A model generated the notes under the pieces. That model did not search any database. It saw only the letters and a list, made by a program, of their open reading frames with translations, and was not told the DNA's origin. From the NCBI GenBank assembly GCA_032164295.1, contig JAJHTX010000013.1, positions 744,001 through 808,000 on the forward strand: a stretch of 64,000 nucleotides of DNA. Direction: 5' to 3'. Shown one piece after another: positions 22,853 through 34,173 of this stretch (position 1 is its first letter; each line of letters starts with the position of its first letter). The translations under genes were made by a program, and so were the position numbers. Source of the DNA: Inonotus obliquus. Lineage: Eukaryota > Basidiomycota > Agaricomycetes > Hymenochaetales > Hymenochaetaceae.

Positions 22853-23200
22853 TGGGTGAGAAAAAAAATGGTTGTCTGCCATAGAGAACATTTGACCTTG
22901 CTTAGCTTCATCAAAGGGGTGTCGTAATGCCCACAAAACAGCACTGTGGGAACTGCTGGTAGCAAGCATAATAAATATGCAGCCAGGACCAGGAATCCCT
23001 CTCTTCCATCTGCCCCATCAAGTTGAGTTGAATCACAAGTAGGTACGTGAGTGCTTAGTGCAGTGTTCTTATCAGATTCAGGTGTGTGGCATCATGTGGC
23101 TGGGGCTTGGCTTCCCTTCGGGGTATATAAGGTTAGGGCACCTCTGTCTGTCCTTATTCTCACTCTCCCCATTCTCACCCACCCCGTCTGCCCTCACAAC
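22853..23200. promoter_or_regulatory. shared promoter of a divergent gene pair
   Basis: About 350 bp between the ATG of the minus-strand AT-hook gene (22852) and the ATG of the plus-strand partner (23201). A TATA box (gggtatataagg) lies near 23120, about 80 bp before the plus-strand ATG, followed by a pyrimidine-rich leader with repeated ctcaccc/ctcccc. No equally clear TATA is seen for the minus strand. Confidence 0.55.
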
Positions 23201-24493
23201 ATGACTACACTAGATGTCATCATGGCAACCCCTGAGTCTGAGCCAGAGTCTGAGCCAGAGCCAGAGCCGGAGCCTGAGTCAGAGCAAGAATCTGACGAAC
23301 AGAGTATCTTCTCCAATGACAGTACGGGTCTGCCTTTTGTCTCTTAGTTACTTGACCTCATTTGCTCTATCCAGAGTCCAAGTTTGAAGAAGGAGAGCTA
23401 CGCAGAGGGGTCTGATGCACCCAATCGTTCACACTGTGCATCTCCATTTCTAGGACCTGCTGCAGGATTTGCTGATGCACCGTCCTATACTTAGCACCAG
23501 GCAATTCAAGCTCCACCTCATTCGGATACAAATTCGAAGAAGTCCAAAAGAATTCAGGCGAATTGCCTGGATTAGGGCCTGTGGTCGATCTGCTTGGTAA
23601 AGTCATCGACTTGCAGCAGAAGCATAGACACGACTTCAAGCTTGTGAAGGGGCAAGTTTTGTCAATGTCAGATGCCATTGATAAAACAAAATCTGCTATT
23701 TGTGAATTGCAGACCGCAGTGGAGGACCAAGATATGGATACTAACAAGGTGAAACGGGCTGCGGCTATTGCAGACGACAAACTTGGTGGCATGAAGAAGT
23801 CTACGGATGATCTGAGAGCAGGAAGTGATCATATGCAGACTTCATTGGCCCTCAGCCTGCATGCTTTCCTTGGGGTAATGCAGTCTTGTCCGCTTGTATA
23901 TGCTTATGCTCATTCTCATGCACATTGCTAGGATGATGATGCGAAGAATATCCTGTTGCTTCGAGAACTACCAGAACGTGGACTGCAACGCATTGGCGAG
24001 GCTTTTGCTGTTGCTGAGCGTGTCCTCCATATTGTCTATTCATTGCCCAATCATCTCCGGCAGGCCAACCAGTGGCAGGAACGGACCTATTTCTTCATTC
24101 CTTTAGATCACAACATCTTTACAGAAGATGAAACAGATCCATATCACACCGAGGAGATCTTATGAGGCATTCATAAGCAACTTATGGATCGCAAAGTTGA
24201 AATTCCCGACCAAGTCGATTATGGTGAGCTGCCTTCAAAGGAGGTCTTTCACCCTGCCATCTTAAATCCTGAGATAATGAGCAAGGACACTTTTGTGCTC
24301 CCACGGGTATTTATTGCCGCTCATGCTGACGATTGCTTCTGGAAAAAAAACGAGCATATCACCCAGCTTTTTCACGACCTCACTGATGAAGGGCCAGGGT
24401 TACGCAGTGCTAAGAATTGTGTTTCCAATGCATACACAAATTTTATCTGTGCGATGCTAACTTCCGACTCCCAACATTCTTCCTCGGTGGTGG

Positions 24494-27351
24494 TAAATGT
24501 CCGAGATCGCATCTGGTACCGAAATACTGAGATGAGAGGTGTATGGTTTAAGAAAGGGGGAGGGCCAAATGAGGCAGTACTTATCCAGTATGCTCACATT
24601 ACTTGTTGTCTGTATAAGTGGGATGTAAGGAGAGTCAAAGGAATAATAGAAAAAGGTGCTGGACTAGCTAGACGTCGGGAATGCAGATTACAAAGGATAA
24701 CAAAATGTTGGTACCATGGGAAAAATGTCAGTACAGGTCGGTACTTGAACGAACAGGATCGGTATGTGAAGAAACATTGTAAAACAAAAGCTTAGTACAG
24801 AAACAAAAGGTGGATGTGCAGAATATGAAGGATAACAAAAGGTCGGTACCATGGGAAAAACATCGGTACAGGTCGGTACTGCAAGGAAACAACTAGCACA
24901 GGGTGGTATAACAAGGAACAGAATGGGGGAGACTGGTGGCTGAGTGGTGTCGACTGGACTGGGAAGCAAACCTGAGCCCTCACATGGGAGGCTAACTCCA
25001 AAGGTTCACTTGAGACGGAACTGGGATGGGACTGAGATGAAGCTCGAGACGAGACTGAGACAGAACTGAGAAGGGGGTGAGGAAACCCAAGCCCTCACGC
25101 TAGAGGCTAGCTCCTAAGATTACCTGGAGAGCTACTACGTACAGGAGGAGATATTTATACTACTGTACCATAGTTAGCTCATAAGTCCAAAAGGAGAAAG
25201 TAAAAGGGAAGATCAAAACAAAGAAAAGTCTGAAGAAAAATGTAACAAGGAAAGTGAATATTGCAGCGCCATCAGGGGGACAACAAGAAAGGGTTAGGGA
25301 GGACAAGATACCAATGAAAACGTAGAATATAGTACCCCTGGATGAAAAGTCCTCAGGACAAGAGATTTGAGCCCCTGCCGATTGATACCGACACGTTCCT
25401 GGTGGTACCGGACCCGAAAACCTTAACAGATACTGACCCTGAGCTTCTCCAAAGAACCGGCATGCATAGTCCAACCATGAAAGGATTGTGCTGAAATTTT
25501 GATTTGATTAGGAACGCTGATCGAAACTACCCCGGATGGGACCGGTTAATTTCACTGGCCGGCTACGATCAGGATCAACAGCGAGAAGCGGAGAACACGC
25601 AAATCTAATACAATCCGAAGCCGACGATCGAGAAGCATCGGCTAGCAACACTAATCCCGACGATCACACTAAACCTTCGCAAACGATGCAGCAAGTACAG
25701 CAACCTCCAACGGCTTACTATAAATGTAGAAGAGTGCGACAGATCATCGAAGACCTACACAAGATAATACTACGGGAGGCAACGGGCATGTTGACGTATC
25801 ATGTGTCCAGCAAATGAGCAACAGCTTATCGAGAATACCACAATCCCCCGGAGGTCATTCGAAATTGCACGAGGTCAACAATAGCAATGGATACGGCAAT
25901 AGGCATGCAACCAAAGACGCACTGGACAATAGTAGGAATCCACGACATATTAGCACTCGAGTGCCCAAGCACATTCGTGGAGATCAGTGCAGACTATGTT
26001 ACGAACCGCCGATCACCGATAACAGCGGCATGGGTTGCAAACACACTCAGGGAACTATGGGCATACTGCAAAGCTATTCGACTACAAGGAAACCTATACC
26101 TAGGCTGGAGAATACCTTCAAACGATACTCGACGAAGTGTACGGCTACTCATCGCCATAGGCACCTACGTCAAACCACCTTGGTTTCCTCACGATGATAT
26201 CCGATGTCGAATCACACTTGACGGCCCCGAACAAGAGTCCTGAGGCGACAAGCAAATCACAGCCTTCATAGCCCCAGATGCTATACAGCAGAACCCCAAT
26301 GGAATTCCTTAAATGCACGAGCAACTGCGGACGAGCGAACTCTAACTACGACGCAGCCATGCAAAACCAATGGCATACGAACACGCATTCAATGACTCAC
26401 TCACTGACTCACTCTATGCACAGGGCACAGCACAAGGCCGACCCCGAGCATAGGTTTCAATTCAGTTCAAGTCAAGATGAGTCAATGCCGAGTCATCGCC
26501 TTGCACAGTGCGCAGTCGATGAGTCAATCCGCAGCAGAACAATGGGAATACCAGACGAGTTTGGAAGCTAGAATAACGAATCAGATCGAGAGTAGGAACT
26601 ACGGAGCGTAGGAAGTGGTCCGTCCACAACATGAGGAAAAGGTATAAATAGTTGTAGACTTAGACTGTAGCTCCCTATCTTTCTTTCGATCGTTTTGTCC
26701 ATCGAGTCCTCTTAGGCATCTAGCTTCTAATCTGAAGACCACCTAATCTGCTTAACCTCTCTTACTCTACGGCGTGGAACGATTGATTAGTCGCCCACCA
26801 ACTAGGGAAGCTTATGAACGGCAGTCAACACTGTCCTACTAGTCTGTCAACGAGGTTAAGGCTCGACTTGATCAGTTAAAGGAAAGCGTCTGAGGCAACA
26901 CTTAGTATACTTGGGAATCTGCCCTGCTTGTGAAAACCGAGTAGGCTCCGGAAACTCTTAGAAAAGCATTGCCAATCCCGTAACCAGTCGGACCGTCCTA
27001 TTGTGGTTACTGAATAGTCCCTGTAGGGCGAGCGTTTTCTAACAAACCATCCGGAATGAATACCAGAGAGGGAGATGTCCAATCCATGTCATGAGAGCAT
27101 GTCGAATTGTCTATATGTCTTGGTACCAGGTTTCTCAGCACTCGGTACTCTCAGCATTCTCGGTACCAGGCTTCTTGGCGCTCGGTACCAGTACTCTCGG
27201 CATTCAGTACTTCAAGAAATGGGACTGATGGTTTCTCTGGGTGTGCTGGTGGATACTGGAAGGTGTAGATGGGACCATACCGTAGCATGGGGTAAGTGTA
27301 GAATGAGATACCAGGCTCGATACTGGGCTCAGCCGTACATAGTTCTCTTTA
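24494..27351 (+). mobile_element. element X, copy 1, containing a nested insertion
   Basis: Direct repeat of 37042-38316, interrupted at 25478-27044. Starts TAAATGTCCGAGATCGC and ends CATAGTTCTCTTTA, related at both ends to element Y. Flanks are GTGG (24490-24493) and GCGG (27352-27355), a probable 4-bp target duplication with one change. Without the insert it is about 1.29 kb. A minus-strand open frame of 104 codons (25474-25160) has an aligned open counterpart in copy 2. Confidence 0.78.
25478..27044 (+). mobile_element. 1.57-kb LTR-like insertion inside X1
   Basis: Begins TG and ends ACA, flanked by AACCA on both sides (25473-25477 and 27045-27049). The uninterrupted copy of element X near 38005-38020 provides the empty site. 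Order inside: two open frames at 25536-25817 and 25887-26243 in different frames, four TGAGTCA/TGACTCA sites (26393, 26405, 26478, 26520), a TATA box tataaata at 26643, then a 400-bp tail. The 5-bp duplication and TG...CA ends fit an LTR retroelement (solo LTR or truncated element). No reverse transcriptase motif is present. Confidence 0.75.
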
Positions 27352-27527
27352 GCGGACACTTCGTATCACACTTTGAGTGCTTCCTTCACGGCCATCGATG
27401 CGATGTCTTCCCCCTCGAACCAGACTATGCATCGCCGCTCAGACAACACGTCCCACCACTTGCTTAATATTCGACATGGCTTGAGTTCTGGCAGTCGGAT
27501 TAGCATGCGGCCCAGCCCTATGTCCGG

Positions 27528-29239
27528 TGAATGTGCGAGAACGCGGCCGGTATCAGAAGTACTGGATGAGGGGGGTACAATTTAGGTGCGTTGGGAGGGC
27601 CGGTACGTGGCAGTACTAAGTTGTACTATCACAGACAAGTCGTCAAGAGAGATAGTAGGGCCTGGCTGGATTGATGAGTACAGGGGGCTCTAGGTGACCG
27701 CTCGAGAGACGAGGTATCAGGAGACAATCAATACCGAGTCGTTTGTTGTCTGGTATCGCGGTAGAGAGAACGAAGCAGTAGAGAAGACGAGCAGAGGGGG
27801 TGTTTCTGATAGAACTAGTTGTGAGACGAGAGGCGAGGACGACAAAGACGATATCGATGACTACCGGTATCGATACCGGCGACTACGAGATGAGACGAAC
27901 GAACAGGGACTTGAACGAGATGAGCAAAACCCGGACCTTCACTCTGGAAGTTCCTCTCAGATTAGCTGGTTTGCTACAGTAGAACATGCAGGCTATAAAT
28001 ACCATAATACCGTAGCCATTCAAGATACCAAATGGGGAGTTTTACAAGTCAAATTGTACCACAATCCGGTACAAGAAGGGGAACATAAGATCAAAATGAA
28101 TGTAAAAATATAACCAGGGGAAACATAAGACAATGAATGAATAAGAAGTTTTATCATGGGGTAGCTAAGAATAGGGTGGGATGAGACAAGAACCTAATGA
28201 AAACTCATGACGAGTGATACCGAGGTAGGGCGGCGGTACCGATGTCGACCAGCACTAAAATAAGAACGTGTCTCAAGCTACCGCATGGGCACTCCTGGCG
28301 ATGGCCCTGTCGTCTCCTTCTCTGGAGAAGCACATCATCCTGATTTACCTTTGTTCTGGTATCATGATCCGTGCGGCGTCAGTCTGGGTGTCTACCGATC
28401 AATCGGACGGCGTGCTCCAATGTTGACGTGTTGGTACAACCTAACCTTGGCAATGGAGTACTCTACCGCTCGGTACCAATCAGTACGCTGGGATTGTCCC
28501 TGGGCATCAATGAGATCGCTCGAGCCCCTCGATATCGATCAGTACACGTTGCCTGACTTGACTGGGCATTGCTTGGCTTCCCCTCCGAGTCGGATCGATG
28601 GTCTCCTCCGAGATCGAAGCAGCGTACGGCAGACCTGATTCATTTCCCAACCTTCCTCTCGACGTAGATCTCCGAGGGTGTGGTCTCGACCTAGCACACA
28701 TTACGAACTTCGGTACCGGAGGAGCAAGAGTGGGAGTGGACCATCGGTATCAACACCGGTATCGTCGGTATTGATGCATGGCGGTTCAGAAGGGCATACC
28801 GTCGGACTTGGAGCTTTGACAATGATCCAACTCTTCGCAGCAACATATGGCAGACCGATCGTAGCTTGTGAGCCTTTCCCTCTGGTATGGGCCATTGAGG
28901 ACGTAGTATCGACTAGACATGGACTATTAAGCATCGGTATCAGGATAGGTGGACGGTACTGTATCGGTATCATCGGTATCAAAGTCTGGTGGTTCGGTAC
29001 TGTGATGGAAGATGGGCGTAGGGATTGGTGATCCGGTATTGGCGCAGAAGTCTGGCTAAACGCATGCAGGACCAGTTCTCAATCGTTCTTAGCCTTGTCG
29101 AATCGCAGAAGCCTCGTACTTTGTTGGAACTGCAGGCATAGATAGGACGGCAGAAGTACCGTGGTCCGAAGAGAAGTAAGAAGCGGTAGAATCGCAGAAT
29201 TAAGCCCATATCGATCGTAGCCTCCGGTATTACCCTTTA
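27528..29239 (+). mobile_element. element Y, copy 2, CCGG target duplication
   Basis: About 1.71 kb, direct repeat of Y1. Starts TGAATGTGCGAGAACGCGG and ends TATTACCCTTTA; CCGG lies on both sides (27524-27527, 29240-29243). Splits the plus-strand partner gene between codons for SPMSG and PPGTR. Differences from Y1 are scattered substitutions and small indels. Confidence 0.8.
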
Positions 29240-29793
29240 CCGGCCCTCCTGGTACGCGTACATTTTCCATACCTTCCTTGGCAAGGATAGACCAGAATCT
29301 ATACTTTCTATCATACAGTGAAGCAGGTGGCATACGTTCAAAATTTGACATTAAAGAGAGGGATCGAGAGCATCTCGATGCAGTCTTCCATGGTCTGTCA
29401 AAGATGATGCCATGCATGAATTATGGAGACTTCTGTGCAATCGCCATTTATCTCAACGCCGCCCTTGAAGTACGTAAAGATTTCAGCAATCTACTCCATA
29501 AGAAGACCGGACTTCAGGCCTACGATATTCCAGAAGGCGAGTTTAGCCTAGACAGAATTCAATCAGCTTATAATAAGTTGTGTGGCTCGAGGCAGAACGA
29601 TGCACCCCTTAAGATCTATGAGATTACTATGATGGACATCTTGAAGCTGACCTCGGCTCTGCAATTGCTTTGTGGGGAGGGAAGGGAGCTCATCTTCAAA
29701 TTTGGGCAGTCTAGAAAGCTCATTGATGACCTTAATACTGCAGCTCCATCGGGAGAAAGGCGGATCACATACATTAGCTTACGTTGCATATAG

Positions 29794-30689
29794 TATGCCA
29801 TAATCAATCTATAGTTATATAAGGGAATTTTCAGACTTCCGATCCAGGTAGATAGTCGATCGAAGTCAGTTACTTGCATATAAGGTAGTACAAGGTGAAG
29901 ACACACCGTTCAAGTGGTAAATAATCCTTTTACTTTCGTGTATGGACACCTGAATGACGATTGTGTGCTTCTAAAGAAACATCAGTCTGGCCAATTTCAT
30001 ACAAATCAGAATTACGCCATATTTCTTTATTATTTGCATTGTATCTGAGTTTTATTCTGCATGTACTGTCCAATAATCTGCCTATAATTATACAAGCTGA
30101 ATGTCACCTTTGTCTAAACAATGGACAGATTTAATTTGATATATAACAAAACAATATACCTGTCAGCAGTCATTTCCAGATGGTACCATTATTTTACTTG
30201 GCGTATATATGCTCACCTTGTCTGTTGGTGTGCATATATCTCAGAGGAAAGAGGGAATCACGATTATATATATAGTGTTGGGATTGTATGGTGGGTGATA
30301 TCCTACACTACCCGGGATTCTATTCATTACCAGCACTTGATCTGTTCACAGCTGCTTCCACAACCAAATCAGTATCAGACGATAAAGAATCGCATGTTAT
30401 CATCGAGAAAGTATCTTATTCTCCTTAGCCTTCTCGCCACCAGCGATTCAGCGAATAATCATGACAAAGTGATCATATACTCATAATGTTGCATACACTT
30501 TTGCCTGAGGGGGTCGGAGATATACAAAACAAGACAGAATATGCCTTCCAACTCAACTCTACGTATCCTTCATCCTGACAGCACCACGGAGCAGACCCGT
30601 CTATCAAACATCAAACAAAAAAAGACACCGATCAGATAACTCTCTTCCAGAGAAAAACAAAAGAGAGAAAGAATACGCACCCTGCGAGC
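29794..30689. other. AT-rich stretch without supported gene
   Basis: An open frame at 30121-30486 (121 codons) has no recognisable motif. No repeat partner was seen elsewhere in the window. Confidence 0.35.
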
Positions 30690-31345
30690 GGCGATAAGAC
30701 CGACGTTCTGATTAGGAACAGCAGACCCGAGCAATGGTGGAAGCCTTCCCGATATGCTGGTGGTTACCACCACCGTGAGGATGATCACCCAAGTTCATGG
30801 CAACGTATGAAAGGTGTACTTGCAATGCTTAGCCTTGTATATATGGTAAGCACGACCTGCCTTATGAAGAGGCTTGTCAATATGTCCACCTCCAGCAACA
30901 ATACCAACAGTCGCACAAGCCAAATCAGAAACAGCCTTCTTCGTATCAGATGGGAGATTAGTCCTTGTCCTGTTGTCTTCAACCGAATGCCCAATAATTG
31001 CCTGAAGTATGCGCAAGAGCTCTACGATCCCCAACCTTCTCCTCGACATTACACGTGACTGCCCTTTCTGGGAGTTGCACGAGTGGTATGACGTTGCCAA
31101 CAGTCAAAGCAGCTTTCTTGCCACAGTAGATGAAAGTACCAGTTTTCCACCTACAGTAGCGATGAAGGTCTCTTACGAAGCTTGTACCGCTAAGGGTCAC
31201 GGTAAACGACACGAGCAAGAGGGGCACCACGTCCTGGGTCGTGAATGGTTTCTTTTATGAAACCGTGGACGTAGCCCTTGTGTTCCGCAAAATCGAGGTT
31301 ACGAAGCTTGGCGGGCACTTTACGGTGGTGAGTGTGCGCATACAA
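30690..31345 (-). pseudogene. ribosomal protein uL2 (RPL2/L8) pseudogene
   Basis: Minus-strand remnant of the cytosolic large-subunit protein uL2. Conserved blocks appear in order but in changing frames: [93 protein letters not shown], then [19 protein letters not shown] and NVGLIAARR. Frame changes occur near 31200, 31010, 30800 and 30735, and invariant positions are altered. The N-terminal MGRVIRAQRKG-type start is missing. It lies head to head with the SURF4-like pseudogene. Confidence 0.85.
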
Positions 31346-31606
31346 GTGAGTGACGTCACAATCCAGAGTACATAAACTCGCCTGCCTCCCAGTCAATCAG
31401 TCGCGTCGTCGTCTCTCTTTCCCTCACCCTCACCATCTCAGCATACTTACGCCCGCTCACAGAGCCATCTCTTCTCGAACAACCTGAGCACGGTGATGAG
31501 AATTACATTAAGCGACTGAAGAATGCATTTATTCTGTTCCGACGCAAGTGCCACCTAACACACTCATAGCTCTTCCTCTTCCTCCCACCATTAACTCTGA
31601 CCAACT

Positions 31607-32420
31607 ATGACCTCCCGCATCAACATTGTATGCCCGATCGGCGCATCAGCGTACAGTCCTAGTTACAGCCCTGATACACATGGATTTAGCAATTCACAAA
31701 GCATCAGATTTCGCGCAGCAAACGCGACAGAGTCGGACAACCTCCTGGAAAAGTTGTTCACTTCGAAAATCAAGGACTATATTGAAACTTACTCGCGACC
31801 TTTGACACCACATTTGCCGGCCGTTGACTGTTTCCTCATTGTCGTCACTTTATTGGAGTACGCGTGGAGAATCACGACACAATGGAACGACCCCTTGTGT
31901 TACTTGCAGAGGTTTGAATTGTTTAGGTGACCTAGAAATGCTTTACTCACATACTCTGTTACCGTGTACTAGGCAATGAAAGTTCCCCTGGGATTGTCAC
32001 ATATGTTCCTACTGCTCAACGTCATTGTGAGTCTTGTTCAGTTCTTGCGAAGCGAACAGTGTTACTTGGCTTTTGGTCGATGAGCTGTCGAACCCTGCTA
32101 TATGTCCTATACATCAACAGTACCACTTACTTGTCCCTCTCCTTTAGGTCATGACCATCGCATCTGGTGCGGTGATCACCAAGCGACACACTGAATATGC
32201 CGTTATGGGCCTCTTGGGTGTTGTTGTTATTCAAGGTTTCGGCTACAGCCTCATCTTCGACCTAATGTTCTTCCTACGAAACCTATCTTTCATTGGCAGC
32301 TTGTTTATGGTCTTAAGTGCAGCTGATTGATGATTACCCTTGTTTGCGTTGCTTGTACTCTGGAGTTCCAGTTTTTGCGGTGTCGTTGGTTCTATGGAGA
32401 GCAATCACGGTTCTCTCCTT
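31607..32420 (+). pseudogene. SURF4/Erv29 cargo-receptor pseudogene
   Basis: Remnant of the ER-Golgi cargo receptor SURF4 (Erv29). Exon 1 carries SIRFRAANATESDNLLEKLF, SKIKDYIETYSRPLTPHLPA and FLIVVTLLEYAWRITTQWND, matching the family N-terminus and TM1. Exon 2 (31974-32026) has TGA at 31977-31979 and a 1-nt shift before HMFLLLNVI. Exon 3 shows AVITKRHTEYAVMGLLGVVV and GYSLIFDLMFFLRNLSFIGS, then stops at LSAAD; the second half of the family is reduced to a weak trace around 32350. Introns are still present, so this arose from a genomic copy, not a processed transcript. Confidence 0.8.
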
Positions 32421-33225
32421 AACCGTCGCATGTTCGAACGAGAGGTGGAACAGGTTGGCATTCTTAACTATCGTTTATATATACCGCTTTTATGCTGATG
32501 GATTCTGTGTCCCATAGATGAGTGATCTCAGTTGCTGTGGTCTACCACTAAACAGCCTGCATACCTCACTATGCCAAATCGTGCTGAATATCTCGTCCAC
32601 TATCGGTGAGGCTCACCATCAGATCAAAACACTGGATCACTGTCCATCAATGTCACTAGCTAACTTTGACAAGTGAGCTCTTTATATTGGTCTACAAATT
32701 CACTCATTGACACCATCCCAGGGATCCTGAAACTGCGTATACCTTGCTCATTGTTCCATTGAATCGCTAATGTTATACCAAATTTTAGTGTATTAGTAGA
32801 CTGTATCACCGGAATGACAATATAATCCATTATTACCACTACTTTCGCCTGATAAAGTGCATTATATATTTTACAAGAAGACCTGACTGACAGACCCTTG
32901 TACCGCTTTTACCACATTATAAGCAACCAAAAGCATGACCGAAATCGATCAGCATTTTACTACCTTTTCTGCAACTGAGATGCTATGTAGTAACTTGTGG
33001 ATACAAACCAGCATGCACAAGAATCATCAAGCCTTTGTAAATTCGACAAGGTATTTATTATCTTCTCAAGTACTAGAATATTTCTTTCGCCTTATGGTGG
33101 ATTATTACACCTTATCCGCCAACCGAGATCCATTATACATGCTTGTATTGATTTTACTCTTTTGGCTCTTTTACAACCATATATGCTAATGTAAGCAAAC
33201 TGACTTTCTCCCAATGTCATCCTGC
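32421..33225. other. AT-rich stretch without supported gene
   Basis: Only AT-rich open frames (for example 32935-33189) without motifs. The end (tcctgcag at 33218-33225) is a good splice acceptor for the exon that follows. Confidence 0.35.
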
Positions 33226-33976
33226 AGAAACCAAGGAGGATATCCAGAAAGCAATGAAGTATTTGGATAGTAACCCACATGCACGGGAATTCTGGAATTG
33301 TCACTCTGGCTGCGAGGCTGTTGTGGAGTGTATTTTCAGTACAAGCGAGAAAGTCCGTGACTGGGACAAAGCTTTCTGGGTCCCAAGATCAACACTAAAG
33401 CAAACTAAACAGGAGGAAACCCCTGGCTTGCCTCCCGACTGGCCTCCTCCTATAATCCCTCGGAAATGGGCTACCAGTAAAAGGTCTCTCGAACAACCAA
33501 ATAAGTTTCCTAAGTATGACGATGACACCTGGCATTACAGTCCTGGCCCTGCGAATTGGCTTAGAAGGACGTCTTGTTCATGGGTATCATTGGATGATGA
33601 TGATCGTTATGATGACAGGGACAAGTGTGGTGACGACAGGCGCAAGCATGGTAAAGACAGGTGCAAGTGTAGTGATGACAAGCACAAGCGTGACAACCAC
33701 AAGCATGGTGATGACAAGAACGAGCATGGTGAAGACAGGCACAATGACAAGCAAGAGTGTGGTGATGACAGGTGCAAGCATGGTGATGACAAGAACGAGT
33801 GTGGTGACGACAAGCGCAAGCGTAGTGATGACAAGCACGAGCACGGTGAAGCCAGGCGCAAGCATGAGCATAAAGGCAAGCATAAGAGTGGTGACCACAA
33901 GGGTAGCAGCAAGGACCCAGAGCACCATGGTCAGTCTGCATTCATTCGTAGCATTTTGGACCCTAACATCTGAATA
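33226..33976 (+). CDS. Lys/His/Asp-rich repeat protein exon (partial or orphan)
   Basis: Open frame entering from a clear acceptor and ending at the stop 33974-33976. The first part (KEDIQKAMKYLDSNPHAREF ... WDKAFWVPRSTLKQ ... PPDWPPPIIPRKWA) looks like ordinary coding sequence of unknown family. From about 33595 to 33900 the protein is an imperfect repeat of units such as GDDKNEHGEDR and GDDKRKRSDDKHEHGE, encoded by a degenerate DNA repeat. It could be a disordered, metal-binding or nucleic-acid-binding tail, but nothing proves a function. No start exon could be identified; it may be the displaced last exon of the plus-strand partner gene. Confidence 0.45.
33595..33900 (+). repeat. degenerate coding minisatellite (GGTGATGACAAG-type)
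   Basis: Repeats of about 27-30 bp built on ggtgatgacaagaacgag and gtgatgacaggtgcaag; unit lengths vary in multiples of three and the reading frame stays open on the plus strand. Confidence 0.7.
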
Positions 33977-34173
33977 GCCAAAAAAGGTTCTTAGTTGTCC
34001 CTTTTACTCCCCCTCTGCATATCTGCACCTTCCCTTCTCAATTTGCTCCATGCCCCACCTCAGATAAATAGTCTTATAATAACATAAATTTCTTCATCGC
34101 GGCACATCATGAATGATACAAATACAACGAATACAATTACAAACTTGTGCCAACTCATACAAAGACACCAATG

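Larger units (their letters stand above)
23201..29793 (+). pseudogene. unknown gene, partner of the AT-hook gene, split by X1 and Y2
   Basis: Starts MTTLDVIMATPESEPESEPE with an acidic Glu/Pro repeat. An intron joins to SPSLKKESYAEGSDAPNRSH, which meets TAG at 23492-23494. A shift near 23565 leads into a coiled-coil-like region (VVDLLGKVIDLQQKHRHDFK ... TAVEDQDMDTNKVKRAAAI). After an intron (23875-23931) come NILLLRELPERGLQRI and TGA at 24163-24165, then MDRKVEIPDQVDYGELPSKE. Element X1 splits the frame at 24493; it resumes at 27356 (TSYHTLSASFTAIDAM), is split by Y2 at 27527, and resumes at 29244 (PPGTRTFSIPSLARIDQNLY) to a stop at 29793. Each junction returns to frame when the element and one target duplication are taken out. 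Family unknown; the true C-terminus may lie elsewhere (see 33226-33976). Confidence 0.65.

Noticed and set aside
33561..33941. Long antisense frames rich in Cys/His (or Leu/Val) opposite the Lys/His/Asp repeat
   Set aside because: They mirror the repeat on the other strand; an open minisatellite keeps all frames open by periodicity.
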